From Wurfbainia villosa (lineage: Eukaryota; Streptophyta; Magnoliopsida; Zingiberales; Zingiberaceae): DNA of 64,000 nucleotides. Made by a program: the position numbers and the translations under genes. This document shows positions 33,701-48,100 of this stretch, one piece after another. How positions within the stretch are numbered: position 1 is the first letter of the stretch; each line of letters begins with the position of its first letter. Below the pieces are notes generated by a model. It was not told where the DNA came from. It saw only the letters and a list, made by a program, of their open reading frames with translations, and made no database searches. The stretch spans positions 1,178,001-1,242,000 of the forward strand of contig JAKLTH010000222.1 of NCBI GenBank assembly GCA_025175895.1, read 5' to 3'.

Positions 33701-36700
33701 AAACACAAAATGCCGAATCTCTTAAGGCATATGAGACAACTAGGGTTATAAACGAGCCAAATCAAGCTTTATAGTGTTCAGGATTATTTGATAAGATAAC
33801 CAAGTCAAGTCTAAAATTAACCAAACTAATGAAAAAATTATTCAACCTTGGCTTGGTTTCTTTTTTTTTTTGAGATCGAGGTTGGTGTTTAATGGGTATC
33901 AAGCTTGGTTCAAGCTTAAATCGAGCTTCATTCAAACTTGTTTAAGTTTGGCTTGTTTAAACGTTGTCAAGCTCTTAAGTCAAACTTATTTGTTTGTTTA
34001 AAATTTTACAATTTTAATCCTTATTTATAAATGAATATAAATAAGCTCATAAATAAATTTATAAATGAGTATGATTATGAACATGACTTACGAACATTAT
34101 TCATGAACATTATCAAATCAAACACATATATGTTCAAGTTTATTCATTTAATTTATCAAGTTGTTCAAGCTTGTTCATTTAATTGACTTTGATCCTATTG
34201 AATGAATGTAAATAAGCTCTTACCAAGTCGAACACCAAGCTTGTTCACGAACGCTTGGTTCGTTTACAATCCTAGAGACAAGGTGACTCCAAGTCTCACA
34301 TGAGATGGACTGGGTCGTTATTGTGACAGGCTAATGCATGCATGAAAGTTTTGTACTTTCATTGATAAAAGCACAGAGTGACAAGCACAACTCTTTAACC
34401 TCCACATTGCTGTTCTAAAGGGGATAGATCCTTATAATGCTGTGGGAGTGAACCCCATCCAAATGAGCTAATCCTTTGCAATAGATAGACACCTTGTATG
34501 ATAATGATATCAGATCTAGGAGGGACCGTTGATGGTGTGCAGTCCATCCAGAAAAGACAGGTTAAACCTAGCCAAGAGAAGGCTGAAATCTGGACTGAGA
34601 AGAATAACATTAAATCTTGCTTCAATTGGGCCTGGATATTTATAATGAGATGCAATTAGCCACATATGTTTTATTGTTGAACATGCAGAGGGGGACAAGC
34701 ATGGGTCTCACTTTGATGTCCAAAAGGGTAGATAGGTTCTTATATGTTAAGACTCCCTAATACCTCTCTTGCACCCATATCCATATGGCTAGTCCTTTTC
34801 CATTGGGTAGGCCTCCACCATCACAAGGTGGTGCATATTACTCTTTACTGGGCAGCTCATGCAACTACAGAACATATGGATCACAAAGGTAATGTAAATC
34901 TACATTCAAATATCACCCTTGTAGTAACTTGGTGCAAACACGAGGAGGATTAGATCAAACTAAACACAGATGGATCTGTTGGCTCAAAGTCCCATAATGG
35001 TGGTAGTGCTTTTGTTCTAAGAAATTTTGATGTTGTTTCATTGATAGTCAGATGCAGGTTTGTTAACAGAAATCAGTTCCAGAATGCAAACCTTGGAGCA
35101 TGGAGATTACATTTGAGGGTGTAGAACGAGACAGTGGTTCCCTGCTTAACTCAGAAGAGGGACCTGCACGACGATATTTAATGTAGTACAACACTATATC
35201 ATCATCAAGTAATGTTGGTTTCCACACTGAACTCTATGAAAAACTGTATCATTAGTTATTCGCAACATTATTGTCAATATAGATTGCATTAGCTAGAGTT
35301 TTTTATTCTTCTGGTACTCCTACCACAACTTGCATAATGGTTTTGACTTTTGAATCGATAAAAATATTTCATCTGATGAGAGAAGGAACAGAGCAGCAAC
35401 TGATTGTCCTGCTTATTTTGTTTGGCACTCTAAGTTAGTAGTTTATAGCTGGCCGACGTTATATTACTCCCCAGCTACAAAATCTTTTGTCCTTGAATTT
35501 GAAAGGAGAATTATCAACTCGCTCAAGCTGTTAATATCATTAGGTTTCTTGTGTTTTATAAAAGACTAATGAATTTAACTGCCATCAAGCTTGTGGATTT
35601 ATGAAATTAGCCTCCAACAGGTTAACTACACGACGGAAGAGAAATATGTTTATTGTCATATGTAAGAGTTCAAACCACGTTTGTGTCCACAAAATATTCA
35701 AGTCTAACAATATCAGCATAGCATCTAGTTGGTTATAGGAAGAGTAGAATATGCCATGACATATTATTTTACTAGTAATCAGCCATGGTCATCCTCTATT
35801 CAGAGATTAGCGAATCCCAGATATACAAGTTATGTTATAGTCATTGATATCAATCTTAAAGAAGGTAACCTGATGAAGCCAACCTGAAACCAGAGTGAAG
35901 TGTCATTTACAACCACTTTGTAAAACCTACAAAAGACAAATTGCTCAATGATCAATATAAGACTTTCAGATAACTTTAAAAAAACTAGGATCCATAGATC
36001 TAATAGTAGGAGAAAAGAAATAGAAAGAAAATGAAAACTCAAAAACTCATTATCAGAGAAGAATGTAGTAATAGCTTAGGCAAAGCCGAATAACCAGTTT
36101 TTTCCTGAAATGGAATTGGACATCTTAATAGCTCACTACTAAAGAAGATTAGTAATGAACAAAAATTCAATGGAAGATAAACTAGATAATACAGATGGAA
36201 TAGAATAATCTAGCTGTGGACAGGTTTATCAATTGTATATCCGTTGCAACATCAACTGTCAATCTATTACCCATGAAATTGTTCTAGATGCGTTTCCACC
36301 TTCCTATAAATTGCATCAGACTATAGAAGCATGACAGATTAGTGGGTTGGATCCAATATGATAGCAAGTATGTGCCAATAGAGAATTTAAATACAAGGCA
36401 TAGCTCTTGCAGTTTTTTAGTGGCCATAGAATAATACTGAAGGGCATCTTTACGAAACCTAGACAAATGTTAGAAGACATCGAAATTCAATGTCTACGAT
36501 TGTGATGAAGAAGCCGTAGATGATTGATCACAACCTAAAATGCTTTTGACCAATCTAATTGATGTTACAATGTAACCTAAATAAGATATCTTTGTCAAAT
36601 TTCAAATTTAGCTCAGTTCAGAAACATCCTTACTCATTTGTACTTGACTATAAAATATAATGGAAAGACAGCAGTCTATGGATGATTCTTTTAATGCAAA

Positions 36701-37386
36701 ATTATAGAGACGGAGTATGGTAATGAAGGTTCCGCAACAAATATATCTCATTACCACACACAGATCAGACATAAAATAACAAATTTAGAAGCTCAAAAGG
36801 ATAACGAATTTGTCATAGAAGATTCTGCTATTGCGCTCTCGCCAGAATCCAGATCAAATTAAATAACCGAACCATTAACTTGAGTGGGGTGCATAACATG
36901 GTCACATTAATTCTAAATCTAAAATACTAAGTACACCGGTCCAGATAATATCAATCAACAGAATGTCAACTAAATTGTAGGGATACACAGCGAACTGTAA
37001 AGTTTCACGCACTCCTAACGAGGAGCCATATCGGGTAATGATAAATAAATTAGCACTCATCCTTTAATTCTTCGAACAATGCAAGAAGATGAAGGAGAAG
37101 AAGAAATTTACAACGAGTTAAATAAAGTTTGGAGGCGAGAGTTGGAGGGCAGAAAAATAAATTGTTAAAAGGAGTACCCGTCTTCGCTGAGAACGCCGTG
37201 AGGGTATTTGGAGGTGGGCGACGCCAAGCTGTAGTTGTAGATGACGTCCTGGTGGCGGACGCTGAGCTCGCAAGCTCCGTCGCCGCCGCCTCCGAGTGAG
37301 AGTTGCGGTTCCAGTGAGAGGAGGAGGAGGAGAGGAAGGAGAAGGGCGAAAGCGATACCATGGCCATGGAACAGCGGCGTCGGCAT
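27704..37386 (-). CDS. Atg27/MRH-like type I membrane protein
   Basis: Eleven exons: 37178-37386, 35884-35926, 33500-33553, 33019-33082, 31904-31960, 30672-30778, 30541-30579, 29626-29714, 29428-29506, 27933-27980, 27704-27778. All phases join, giving 287 aa. A signal peptide (MPTPLFHGHGIAFALLLPLL...) comes first, then a lumenal cysteine-rich domain like mannose-6-phosphate receptor homology/Atg27 proteins (ACELSVRHQDVIYNYSLASP, LCDQMIFNHDPPRCFGCQ, DCGGPLHCGMTCSAL, GTQDNCSLSVSIFCDSN, LRHPSGCAKVI). One membrane span follows (about FGTVIMIILCFLVGYILLG). The cytosolic tail has YRFF and IPNLDFWLSLPHRAK and ends RGSYAPV. Such proteins cycle through Golgi, endosome and vacuolar membranes. Exon 8 uses a GTGTGT donor because it alone keeps phase and the family's spacing before the membrane span. 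Introns 2 and 3 are large and hold transposon fragments. Confidence 0.92.
33741..34274. mobile_element. hAT-like MITE in intron of the Atg27-like gene
   Basis: 534 bp with 20-bp ends TAGGGTTATAAACGAGCCAA and, inverted, TAGGATTGTAAACGAACCAA (17 of 20 match). Flanks are GAGACAAC and GAGACAAG, an 8-bp duplication with one mismatch, as expected for hAT elements. The interior is rich in GTTCATGAACATT-like sequence. A relative lies at 49701-50224. Confidence 0.7.
34953..35110 (+). mobile_element. LINE-type RNase H domain fragment
   Basis: Translates to IKLNTDGSVGSKSHNGGSAF then VLRNFDVVSLIV. This is the KLNTDGS...GG...LR motif of the RNase H domain of plant LINEs and related retroelements. It lies in intron 2 of the Atg27-like gene on the opposite strand and is truncated on both sides. 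Confidence 0.6.
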
Positions 37387-39123
37387 CTCGAGAGGCCGCC
37401 GCTCCCTCGACCAGATGCCACGCTGAACCTTGGCTGGAAGGAGACGACGACGGATCAGATCAATGGGGTCCAAATTTGCATCTGATGATGAGAGTCACGC
37501 AGCAGTCGATTTATTTTTGTCATTTTGTCATTGTTCTCTCTAAGAGAATTCAAATCAGAGGAGAAAAATATTTCATCCAGCCATTTTATCAATTTTCTTT
37601 CTGAAGTAATTAAGACTGCGTAATTAGTTGTAATAGAATGCAATGTAATTTTGATTATTATATTTAGATAAAAATTATATGTAATTTTGAATTACAAAGG
37701 TCATTATATATTTTTTTAAATCCATTACAAAGACGATAGGAATATATCGACGATAATTATAGAGACAACAACGATAATTCACGTAAAAAAAAAATCAAAA
37801 TTATCGTGATTTCGATACTTAAATTGATATCGACGATGATGGTGATCTACGATAAAAATACACATAAACGATTGATTTGATTCAGAATCAATTTTCAATT
37901 ATCAATAGAATGAATCTAGATTACATGTTTTTTATTCTTTCAATCCCTTTAAAATACTTTAATATCTTTGTAATAATTACATTAATTCAAATTAATAAAA
38001 TAAAACAAACAAAGAAATCCATCATAAATTTAAGTGAGACAGATCAATCCATCATAAATTTAACATATTAACAAATAATAGTTTTTTATCATTATAAATT
38101 AATTAGACGGATCGATTCAAGTGGAAAATCAATTATCATAAATTTAACATTTAGTAAATATATTTACTTTTTAATTATTGAAAAATCTTCAATCTAAGAC
38201 TAGTTGTGGATTAAGCAGGATAATCCACGGGTAAAAAAAAAATCAAAATTATTGAGACATTGAGGGATTGAGTGATACCTGACAAGGAGAATAGAATACT
38301 ATGATAAAAAATATACATTTGAAGCAATTAAAATTTTATAATTGAGATTCAATTATCAATCGACAATGTTAGGTACTAATATTTTTTATTCTTTCAACCC
38401 TATAAAATATTCAAATTTTGATAATACGTAAATTCAAAATCACTAATTGAGATTGTCATTTAATAATCATTAAATTAAGAGATAATAACATAATAAACAC
38501 TTAGCACCATTTAAATTATAGTTGGCTGCATTATCGCTATCAGATAATAGAACTGGACCATGTGTCCATGGTAAAATGTCCTCGGAATAGTATGTTGGTT
38601 AAAAGCATAGATACTGCTACATATAAAAAAAATCAATTCTTGATATAAAATCTAAAATTCTCATCTGATCAATAGATCAAGAGAGAACCCCCGTGACCAA
38701 TAGATCAAGAGAAACTCCATAATTTACCTCCTTTATCATCATCGAAAGACCTGAAAAACACTAAGAACAAATGTAATTATCTTTTGCTACGTAGGTAATA
38801 AAGGTAATAAAATGATAGGAATTTTAAAAATTCTAGAAACACATTTTAATTATCTGAGAATTTTGAGAAGACAAATTGGTAAGAAAATTTTGCATTTTCA
38901 ATGTAATTTTAAATGACCTAATTCGGAAAAACCATTAAATTAAATAGTCAAGGTGGATTGGTGTTGTGCCACACTATTCAACATGGCTCGTATAAAATTC
39001 AGAAACATACATAACAAGAAACATCAACTCTGCGCAAAGGAATTGATGTTACATAAATTAAGCTACACCATTATGTGTTGCCAGCCATTCCAACTATAAT
39101 GTTAGAGCAACCCCCAATATGAT
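37387..39123. other. AT-rich intergenic region with a degenerate duplication
   Basis: Lies between the Atg27-like start and the GH85 stop. Two related stretches, about 37785-38070 and 38230-38440, share AAAAAATCAAAATTAT, TTCAATTATCAAT and TTTTTTATTCTTTCAA in the same order, suggesting an old tandem duplication. CCATCATAAATTTAA recurs at about 38018 and 38050. The promoter of the Atg27-like gene should be at its left side. No gene is seen. Confidence 0.4.
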
Positions 39124-42100
39124 TTACTCTTCAAGAGTCAAATCCAGATAAGGAGATTCGGCAAGCTTTTGGCATGTTCCATCAAGGCCACATACTTGAA
39201 TGATAAACCTGAGGGTTGTGACTCCAATATAAACACTAAGATCTGAAACGTAAAATGCTTTAACTCTGGCAAACCCCAGGTACTGTGGGTCCGAGACACT
39301 TTTGGCGTAGATGTTATATCTCTGAAACGATGCCGTGGATCCTTCATTGAGCTCCCAAGTTAGTTTCAGGTTGAGTATTTTGCTTCCAAGAGAACCTGAG
39401 GTGCACAGCATATTATGAGCTTGAGTAATCCATAAATCTGCTGGTGGATATTCCACGCCAACCTCTTTGTTTCGAATGCTGATATGACCTAGTGATGCAT
39501 AATAGCGTGAAGATCCGGAGGTTTCTGGTAAGGTACTTTCTGGAGATGAACTTTTGTTGTTTTGTATGTTAATCAGGCCACGACTTTTCAAGGTAGCTAC
39601 CATATAAATGCCAGCTAATGTATAGTCACTCAGTGTCAAGACAGCTTCATGTATCAGCCAAGGTGGGTAAGCCAACACATCCTCCACCTTACCTTTTATT
39701 TGGGGCTTCATGATTATATTGTAATCTAGGCCTGTATTGGTGAAAGATTCAGAATCACTTGCGATAAGGACGCATGTCCTTCCGTTGTTTTCTGATAACA
39801 ATTCGAGATATAATCCAAAGAGAGAATTTTCATCTACTTTTATCTGCATGAAATCCAATAATACAACATCTGAAAATTAGCAAATCTCTGCTGAGGAGAT
39901 TCCAACAAATAAGAAAACAATTACAATGGAAGAAGATGCAGCTTACAGAATACGATATGTACATAGGCTGATCATCCAATAGAAGTTGTCCGTGGAAGAG
40001 CCTTGCGGAGAAAATAGAGTTATCCGTTAGACTTCCTTTAGCAGTAATATTTCCTCCTCCAGAATAAGATGCATCCTTGAAACTACAAATTAATAATAGC
40101 AGATCAAAACAGTTACAAGCCATGTTGTATGTTGACTATTTTTAGCAAAATACAAGAATAATAGAATTTCAAAATCAGGTTGAGAAAGAACAAAAAACGT
40201 AGAAAAGGATGAGAATTTGAAATGACATTTATATGCTACTGGCACATAAATGCTTTTAATAAAACGTAAATTTATCAAAAAGTACAGGCAGAAGAAAATT
40301 ACTTTTCCTATACATTCCTACTATAGAAATTAGGAGTCAAGAACGTAACCATGAAAGATCTTGACTTAAAGTATTAGATTTATGTTTCGTGTCCTTTGTT
40401 ATAAATCTAAGAATTTGAGTTATCTATTTTGGAACTAATGGAAACTTTCTCCTTTTCATTCTGACCCACTGGTAGTTTCATTCATCAATAGATTATTAGG
40501 GCTATAGTCTCAGCGACTAGCTAAGTTTCTTTGATTTTGGTTCACTTGGGTCTGACCCTCATGAGTTTATTGACTTGCATTGCAGCATAGTAGTGATGAT
40601 GTTTGCTGAAAGACTCCAAAAGTTTGCTGGCATGCTTATATCTGAGTGCAAAAACTATATAGCCACAAAACTTGACTATCTAACTTGAGTCACAAGACTA
40701 TAACTCGAGTTGATATGATTACACAATTCTGGAAAAAACTGTGGAAAATATTAAGTGTCATCATAATCCACCTAAATGCAACATGATAACAGCAGCAGCA
40801 CAATAATAAATGTATGTAAAAATGGATCGTGTTGATAAAATACAGTTATAATCGTGACACTACAATAACTAAATAAATGAACTTTTTTTGCTTTGAAAAA
40901 TACATAAAACTTACTTGATAAAAGCTTCAATGGTACTGGAGCTATTATGGCTAACGGGATTGCCAAGAATAGGCTGTTTCAAGAAATATACAAATTTGCC
41001 TTAGTAATTGTAGACAGTGCTTGATAGATGCAATACAAGGATACAAAATCAATTTCAACCTCAACAATAGCTAGCTAATTTAATTAATTGCAATATACTT
41101 TATCAATTTCAACCCCCACAAAAGCTAGCTAATATAATTAATTGCAAAATAGTTTCTAAAGGAATCCGAAAACCATAGCAGATGTCGAATTGAATTAAAT
41201 CAGGCTTAGAAGCTTCTTATTTATATGACTAACAACGTGTCACTTTAACCAACACTAACCTTGTGCCAAATATGGCTTTATGCTGTCTCATGTCTCATGT
41301 AGCAATTTCTAATCAATAGTGAACCTTTTCCAAGAAGCCATAGCTTATACATATTTCTTATCATGTTTTATGATAGTAGCAGTTGTTCAACAAAAAAAAA
41401 GGTGTTAAAAAAAACAACAACATATATACAAATTTAACACAACAGAATCCGAAAAAACTTGGAGACCTAAGAAATAAACTAAAAAACAAAATGAATCATG
41501 TGTACAAGCAAATTTATGGAGCATGTTACAATCATAAATAGTACCTGAAAGCCTTGTGAAGATATATTATTCCATGGATCTTTAGCTACCTGAAAGCCTT
41601 CAATGGAGAAATGATAGCCATGACCCTGGAATCAACAGTGTATCAGACAAATGAAAAAAAAAAGAAGAAGAATTTGACGCATATACAGAACAATCTGAAT
41701 AGTTGCTAATAACAAAGAGTATTTCAATAAACTTGATACATCTGTCAAAAGGATAAAAACTACTCTGGCTGCATTATGTCAATTGAGATGATGAAAACAA
41801 AAAAGCAAAAGGATATAAAACATGCTAACCGAATCCATCAATAGTAATCATCATGAAACAACTTTTCAACAGATAAGAACGTCTTTACATAATCCTATCA
41901 TACATGGTGTGTAATAGATCCTTACGAATATATGTTAACATTTCAATCTTACACTAGTGGCCATATTTAATTTTTCCAACTTAGAGATATCTGACACATT
42001 GTATATTCCAGCAGAATGCATACAAAGGAAAGTGCAACCTATGATGACCTCAACCAGAAAAGAACATGAGGCTACAAAGAAATTAGAAAGTTGGATCTTA

Positions 42101-45100
42101 AAAATCTATTTTTGAGTAGTTAAGATGAAAAAAATAAAAACAAAATTTGCAAAAGTTGATAGATATGTTTAGATAACTAAATCTTTATCATATAAAGATA
42201 GAGTTGAATGAGTATAGGAATATACATATATCATAAAACAAAGATCCATGTCCATATTTTTGTATATGAAACCTCCAGCTTCTCATATATCAAACTTACT
42301 GAATCTATCCTATGAAAAAAAAAATACTTGAAGATTGGCATTCAAAAGGTTTAGTTTAACCAAGAATAGGCAAACTGTAAGATTCCCAAGCCCAAATCAA
42401 TAATAATTCTGGGTAAAAAAACTTAAAACTGGTATTCACTGTAGGGCCCCAGGTCATTTTACAGGTAGACAAGTAGAGGGTTGCATTTGTCACCAATGAT
42501 CACTCTCACTCATGGTCAATCATATTCCGTGACTATCTTTGGCAGTCTTCCTTATTCTTTGTGGTGCTTTCTCACACTTAAAGTTGTCACCTAGTAGGTG
42601 ATATAAGACACTTTCCGGGATTTTTTTTTTCTCTCACTTGGACTGTTATGGGGCTTTGTACATTTTGATGCTTTATCTTTGTACTTGGCTTACCCCTTTA
42701 CGTGATAAGCTAGTAAAAAAAATATGACTATAGAGTGCATTAAGAGCCTTGTTGTGAAGCTATCACTTGACATTTTTGTTTGATAACTTCCCTCACTACC
42801 TCCTTATTTTAAAATCTTCTAGATACTGTTTTTTTTTTCAGGTGTTAATTTTTTTTTTTAGATACCATAATGTGCCTGATGTCTAAATTACATGTCCAAA
42901 ACAAAAAAAGCATGTCATAACAAGACAAAAATATCAGTACAAATCATATCCTCTCTAATGGTAAATGCCTTGCAAAAGTCATTTAGATTGCCACAAAATA
43001 GATAACCACCATAGCTTCCCAAGCTCAAAATCATGTTCCTTGATAAATCAGACTCTAGCAATTTTTTTAGCCATGTTGTTCTGTTGCTGAAGTTATTTAG
43101 AGTTTCTTGTAAATTTTCATGTCTGCTTGTAACAAAGGATGGCAAACATGTAATAAGTAACTTCAAGTATAAAACTAAATATGTTATTCAATTTGAAAGC
43201 TTTGAACTATGTAAAAAAACAAATAAATTGATGCCCACCTGATCAAAGTCCGAAAAGAAGGGCAACTCCTTTGGGTAGTGTTGAAGGATCCCCCATGACT
43301 GCTCAACAAGGCCCCACCAGCTGCGCAATTCAAGGACCCCAGGTAAACTACAACTTAAGAAAAAAGAATAAATTGAATGTGAAAATTTTAGCAGTGTTCA
43401 TTTTGTTAATGTTGTATCTGACCTCTCCATTCATTTTGTTAAGGTCATATCTGACCTCTCCTAAGCTAAGTATGGAGCACAGTGGCAACTGACGAGTTAG
43501 AGCTAGTAGTTATATATTTGTATTTAAGTTAATCGCTTAATCCCACATCGGCTATTGGTTGTTAAGTGTTATACTAGGATCTTTTATGTATGTGTTCGAA
43601 GGAAACAAGAAAAAGATGATCCATCTGTCGACTTATCTATTGCTCCAAATCCATCGTTCAATTTGTTCTACGAAACAGAACCTTGCAGTTTTCCTTTGTC
43701 GGGGAGACCATAGGGTTAGCATAGCTGTATAGCCTTCCTTCCCTGCTCTCCTACTCTGCCCCCCACATCGTTCTCCCTTCCTCTTTATTCAACAAGAGAA
43801 TCCCTTAACAACCTCACATAGTGGCAAATCCTTCTGCAACAATATAAGAAATCCTCAATGATTCTGAAATGGCTTCTTGTCTGCCTTTAGCAGCATCGAT
43901 CAATCTCTTTCTGACAACCTCATGTCACATAAAGCTTGGTCTCCTCTCCGACAACCACTCCAGCCAAACATATCTAGAGCCTATGGCCTTATCATCTTCA
44001 ACAAGTTCAACAGCAACTCCCTCGACTTCAATGTGTCCCTCAGCTAAACCTACTCAAGGTGACACCTGTCTACTTTTGATCATCCAACCAGGTTGCACAA
44101 TCATCTGCAACAAGTGGCAATGCTCATCTATGTTGTCTCCTCTCTCCTAGAGACTTCCTCATCCAAGCCATCAACACCTCTGTCACTTGCACCTCATTCC
44201 TCCTCCAATGGTGACTCCCACAAATTTTATCTGTCTCTGACTCAATAAATCAAGTAGCAGCGGCAAAATTATCTCAATCTCTAGTCTACTTTGGTTTCCC
44301 TCCTGCCTACCTCAACTCTATGAGGATGCTTTTCCATCTCAATGTTTTCTGCTATTTGTAGCCTACTAATTGTTCTTAGCTTCAGCAAATGTTGCCTCTC
44401 ATCAAACAAGGCACAGACTCATGTAAAGACCCCTCCATGATCATCTCATCATCCATCATCAAGCCATCGCATCACTCGTCAATTTCTTCCTAAAGTGCCA
44501 AAATTCATCTTGTGCATGATACCTCATTTCATGTTTTATCAAGATCACTTAACAATCTAATTGAAACAACATAATGAGTTCCTAAAAAGCATTGATCTTT
44601 TGGAAGACTTCATACCTATGAGATGTAGATCCTTATCATAATGGACTTTGTATTCTTCCAATTTGTCTTCCCACTTCCCTCTGCTCTACCCAAAGAAATT
44701 GAAAATAATATGAAGAATAAATTGAAAATAATTCAAAAAAGTTTACTGCATGCACACTAGGACATTTCAATTTTCTAAAGGTTTTAGTTTATCAAGGCGT
44801 TTCTTCCAACGTCAGGGTTGTATCTGCTTTCACTTATTCAAGCTAAGTCAGTAATTCATATGCAACAATGTGTGAAGCCTTCTTGAATCACCATTGTTCC
44901 ATATGTTAACAGCAATGGAATTGAAAGGGGAAAACCATGGGGAACAGATATACCATCCTCCTTGCCAGCAAAGTTAAAATTATAAAAATATTCACATGAA
45001 AATGTATATTTACGAAGCAATGAACTACAATTAAAGTGGGAAGTTTATACCGATTTTGTGCAGTTTGAAAGTCAGGTTTTTGATTGGTTTCATATACCCA

Positions 45101-48100
45101 TGCGGGAGCAAATATTGCAGCGGAAACATCATCCTTCTTCAGAGCATCGAGGGCTATGTTTGACTGTCATGGTAAAAGAGAAAAAAATCTCAGATTTCAT
45201 CTTTAAAAATGTATTACTATAAATAAAGTAGGTACACATTTATGTGCACATAAATGATGTGCAAAATTAAAAAAAAATGTCTGCCTCCAGAAATAATTAT
45301 AGAGGTTGGCTTCTAAGTGTGCATAAGTTATGCTCCGGATTCACCCGGTAAGCGAACTAGAGGGAAAGGCCGTCTACCTCTAGGATTAGTTGGGTAAAGC
45401 CCGGACACCTGAATTGTCAAAAAAAAAAATGTCAATATAGAAGAACAATGACCTTTCCCGCTTTTAATGATCCAAATAGCCGAACACAATGTGCGAAGGC
45501 TTCATCAAGCAATTCCAAAGTGGCTCAGCTGGGGGTATAGATGACCTTTCCAAATGACTCCCAAATCCAAGTCTATTATCTAATTCTCAAACTGCAGTGA
45601 ATCACAGAGTCCTCTAAAGCAACTAAAACTTCCTAATGCATCTCACATGAAGTACATTCTTATTCGCTGGCAGCCCTTAGAACTGAAAATGAATTGTTAT
45701 AGTCATGCAGCTATGCATTTCCTCTATATTTCTGCTCTGTTCATCATGACTAAGGTGACTAACTGCAGACATGATCACACAAGAAGGGAGTTCATACACT
45801 TCAATATCATATGGGAGAACATCAGTAATCACCAAACAGAACAATTTACATGGATCAGAAGGTTAGCAAAATTAGTAGCAATAGGACAGAATGTATATGC
45901 ATAATAATTTTTTTTTTCCAGTGCAGAAACATATGGCATGTCACAACTTGTCTAAATACGCATAGTGAAGCAAGACACTTTAACTCATCCAAATAAGGTG
46001 CTACAATGTTTAGTTAAAAAATATGAGAAATATAATCAGCAGCATGCATTCATTTCCTTTTCCTCCTCTAACTCCAACCATAAAGTGCAGAAGCCAGCCC
46101 ACAGTCCAAAGCAGCACATTTAGCATGCGTCTCATGAGAAAAAACTTGGTCTTTTGTCTCCTAGAAGATTTATATGAGGACTTTCCAAGCCTTCAGAATG
46201 AATAATCCAGAGCAATTGGAGGCTTCATACACCAACAATCAAGAGCAATTGTTTGAGGATTTCAGTAGGCCAAAATTTTGGAGGAATGCTAAGGAATGAT
46301 AGCAAAATCCTCATTGGGATTCCATCTTCAAGATTGAAGACGATGATGTGGCTTTAGATTTAGGTATTTCTATAGTTCTAGACTAGTAGTCTAATTCATA
46401 TATGTGAAAAAAAAAACATGTACTCTCCCATTATTAGTGGATTTTTTTCACCTGTGGATTTTCACTCTTTCGCTTTTCAAAGGATTTTTCCACTAAATTG
46501 TTTATGCACCTTGTCTTTGGTTGCTATTGATGTAGCGATATAATTGGCGGTGATCACCATAACTAAATCTTAGTCAACTGTTAAAAAGTGGTACAGGTTC
46601 TGTAACAATAAGTATAGCTTCGTGATTTAGTAAAGTGAGCCTATGCATGCTGTAGAAAGAAACTACCTAGAACCATGACAATAAAAACTGATTAACCTAA
46701 GAAAAAAGACCCGATACTGAAAACAAATTGTCAAAGTGGCTGACATAAGTTATATGTGTTCAAATTAATATTACACCTACAAATTGTGTTAAGGAGTTTC
46801 TTTTATCTGCAATAATAGAAAATTTTAAAGAAAATGAATTTTGGCAAGCTGCTGTTGCATACATTCCACTTTCCGCCACCAAAGGTATTTCTGCCAAAAA
46901 CATCAATGCCCATGTAAACATCCAACCTTCTCTCACCTGCATTGTCAGCTGAAACTTTGGGGTATGCTTCCTGCAGGATTGGGGGATCCAAGTTCAAGGT
47001 AAAAAAGTAGGAAGTTCACTTGTTTAACATTGAATAAAATTCTACCTTCCAAGTATAGTTGACAAAAATACCATCGCATAAATCGAAAAATGGCTTGTTG
47101 GCATCATTCAGTTTGTTTTGCCAGTCAAGTTCACCATCTATAGTTACAGCATCATACCTGCATTTTGCAAATCATTCTGATCACTAATACAGCTCACCAA
47201 GAAAGTGTAATGAGAAGTTATATTATCAGAGAATTTAGAATATAGTGAGTGAAATGACCATATGACTAAAGATCCAGGAATTGAAGAATGCATAGTATGA
47301 GATAGATGATGGACAAACTCCTTCAAGTTATCAACTTGCTCCTTGTCCAGTTTGACTTCTATATTGACCTGAAAAGTCTTACTATCATATATCATATTTA
47401 TATGGGTCGATACATAAAACCAAACTTACAAATCAGCATCGAATTCAACTCCTAGAAAAGCAATTCTTGGCAAAGATACAGATCCAAAAAATCAAGAACT
47501 CCACTAAAGGAAAACATTATCTGAAAGCAAAGATTCTATGGACACACATGCACGCACACAAAAAAAAAAGGAAAGGGAAGAGAAGATAAGACTAACCAGC
47601 CAACCATCAAATCCCAAAGCGCTAGCTAGTTCTGTAAGTCGTTCAGCATACATTTTGGAAGACTCCTTTGATGAAAGCAAGGTATCACAAGTTATTCTGC
47701 CTTCATCCCATTCAACCAAGAAAGTTCCCAAGACCTTCATATCCATTAAATCATGCAATAAATCAAAACAAAAAAAAGTTAAGTTTTAACAGAATAGAAA
47801 GCAACATCACGTGAATCAAGCTGAACTGAATGAACTTAGGTAAGAGAAATTTTCACAGTTTGACAAATGAAAGGTTAATAAGCAAGCAGGGGATAGGAAA
47901 GTTCAAACAAACAAAAAAAGAAAGACTGGATGAAGGAAATAATGAATCTCAGAAACACAGAAACGTATGTGTTTAAAGCAAAATTGAATAGAGCGTCGCT
48001 GATCAGTCAACCACTGATCTATCTGCAGAGAAAACATGAATAAAAGACTGAAATATAATTCATAAAGAAAATCATCGCCATACTTATCAAGAATAGTAGA

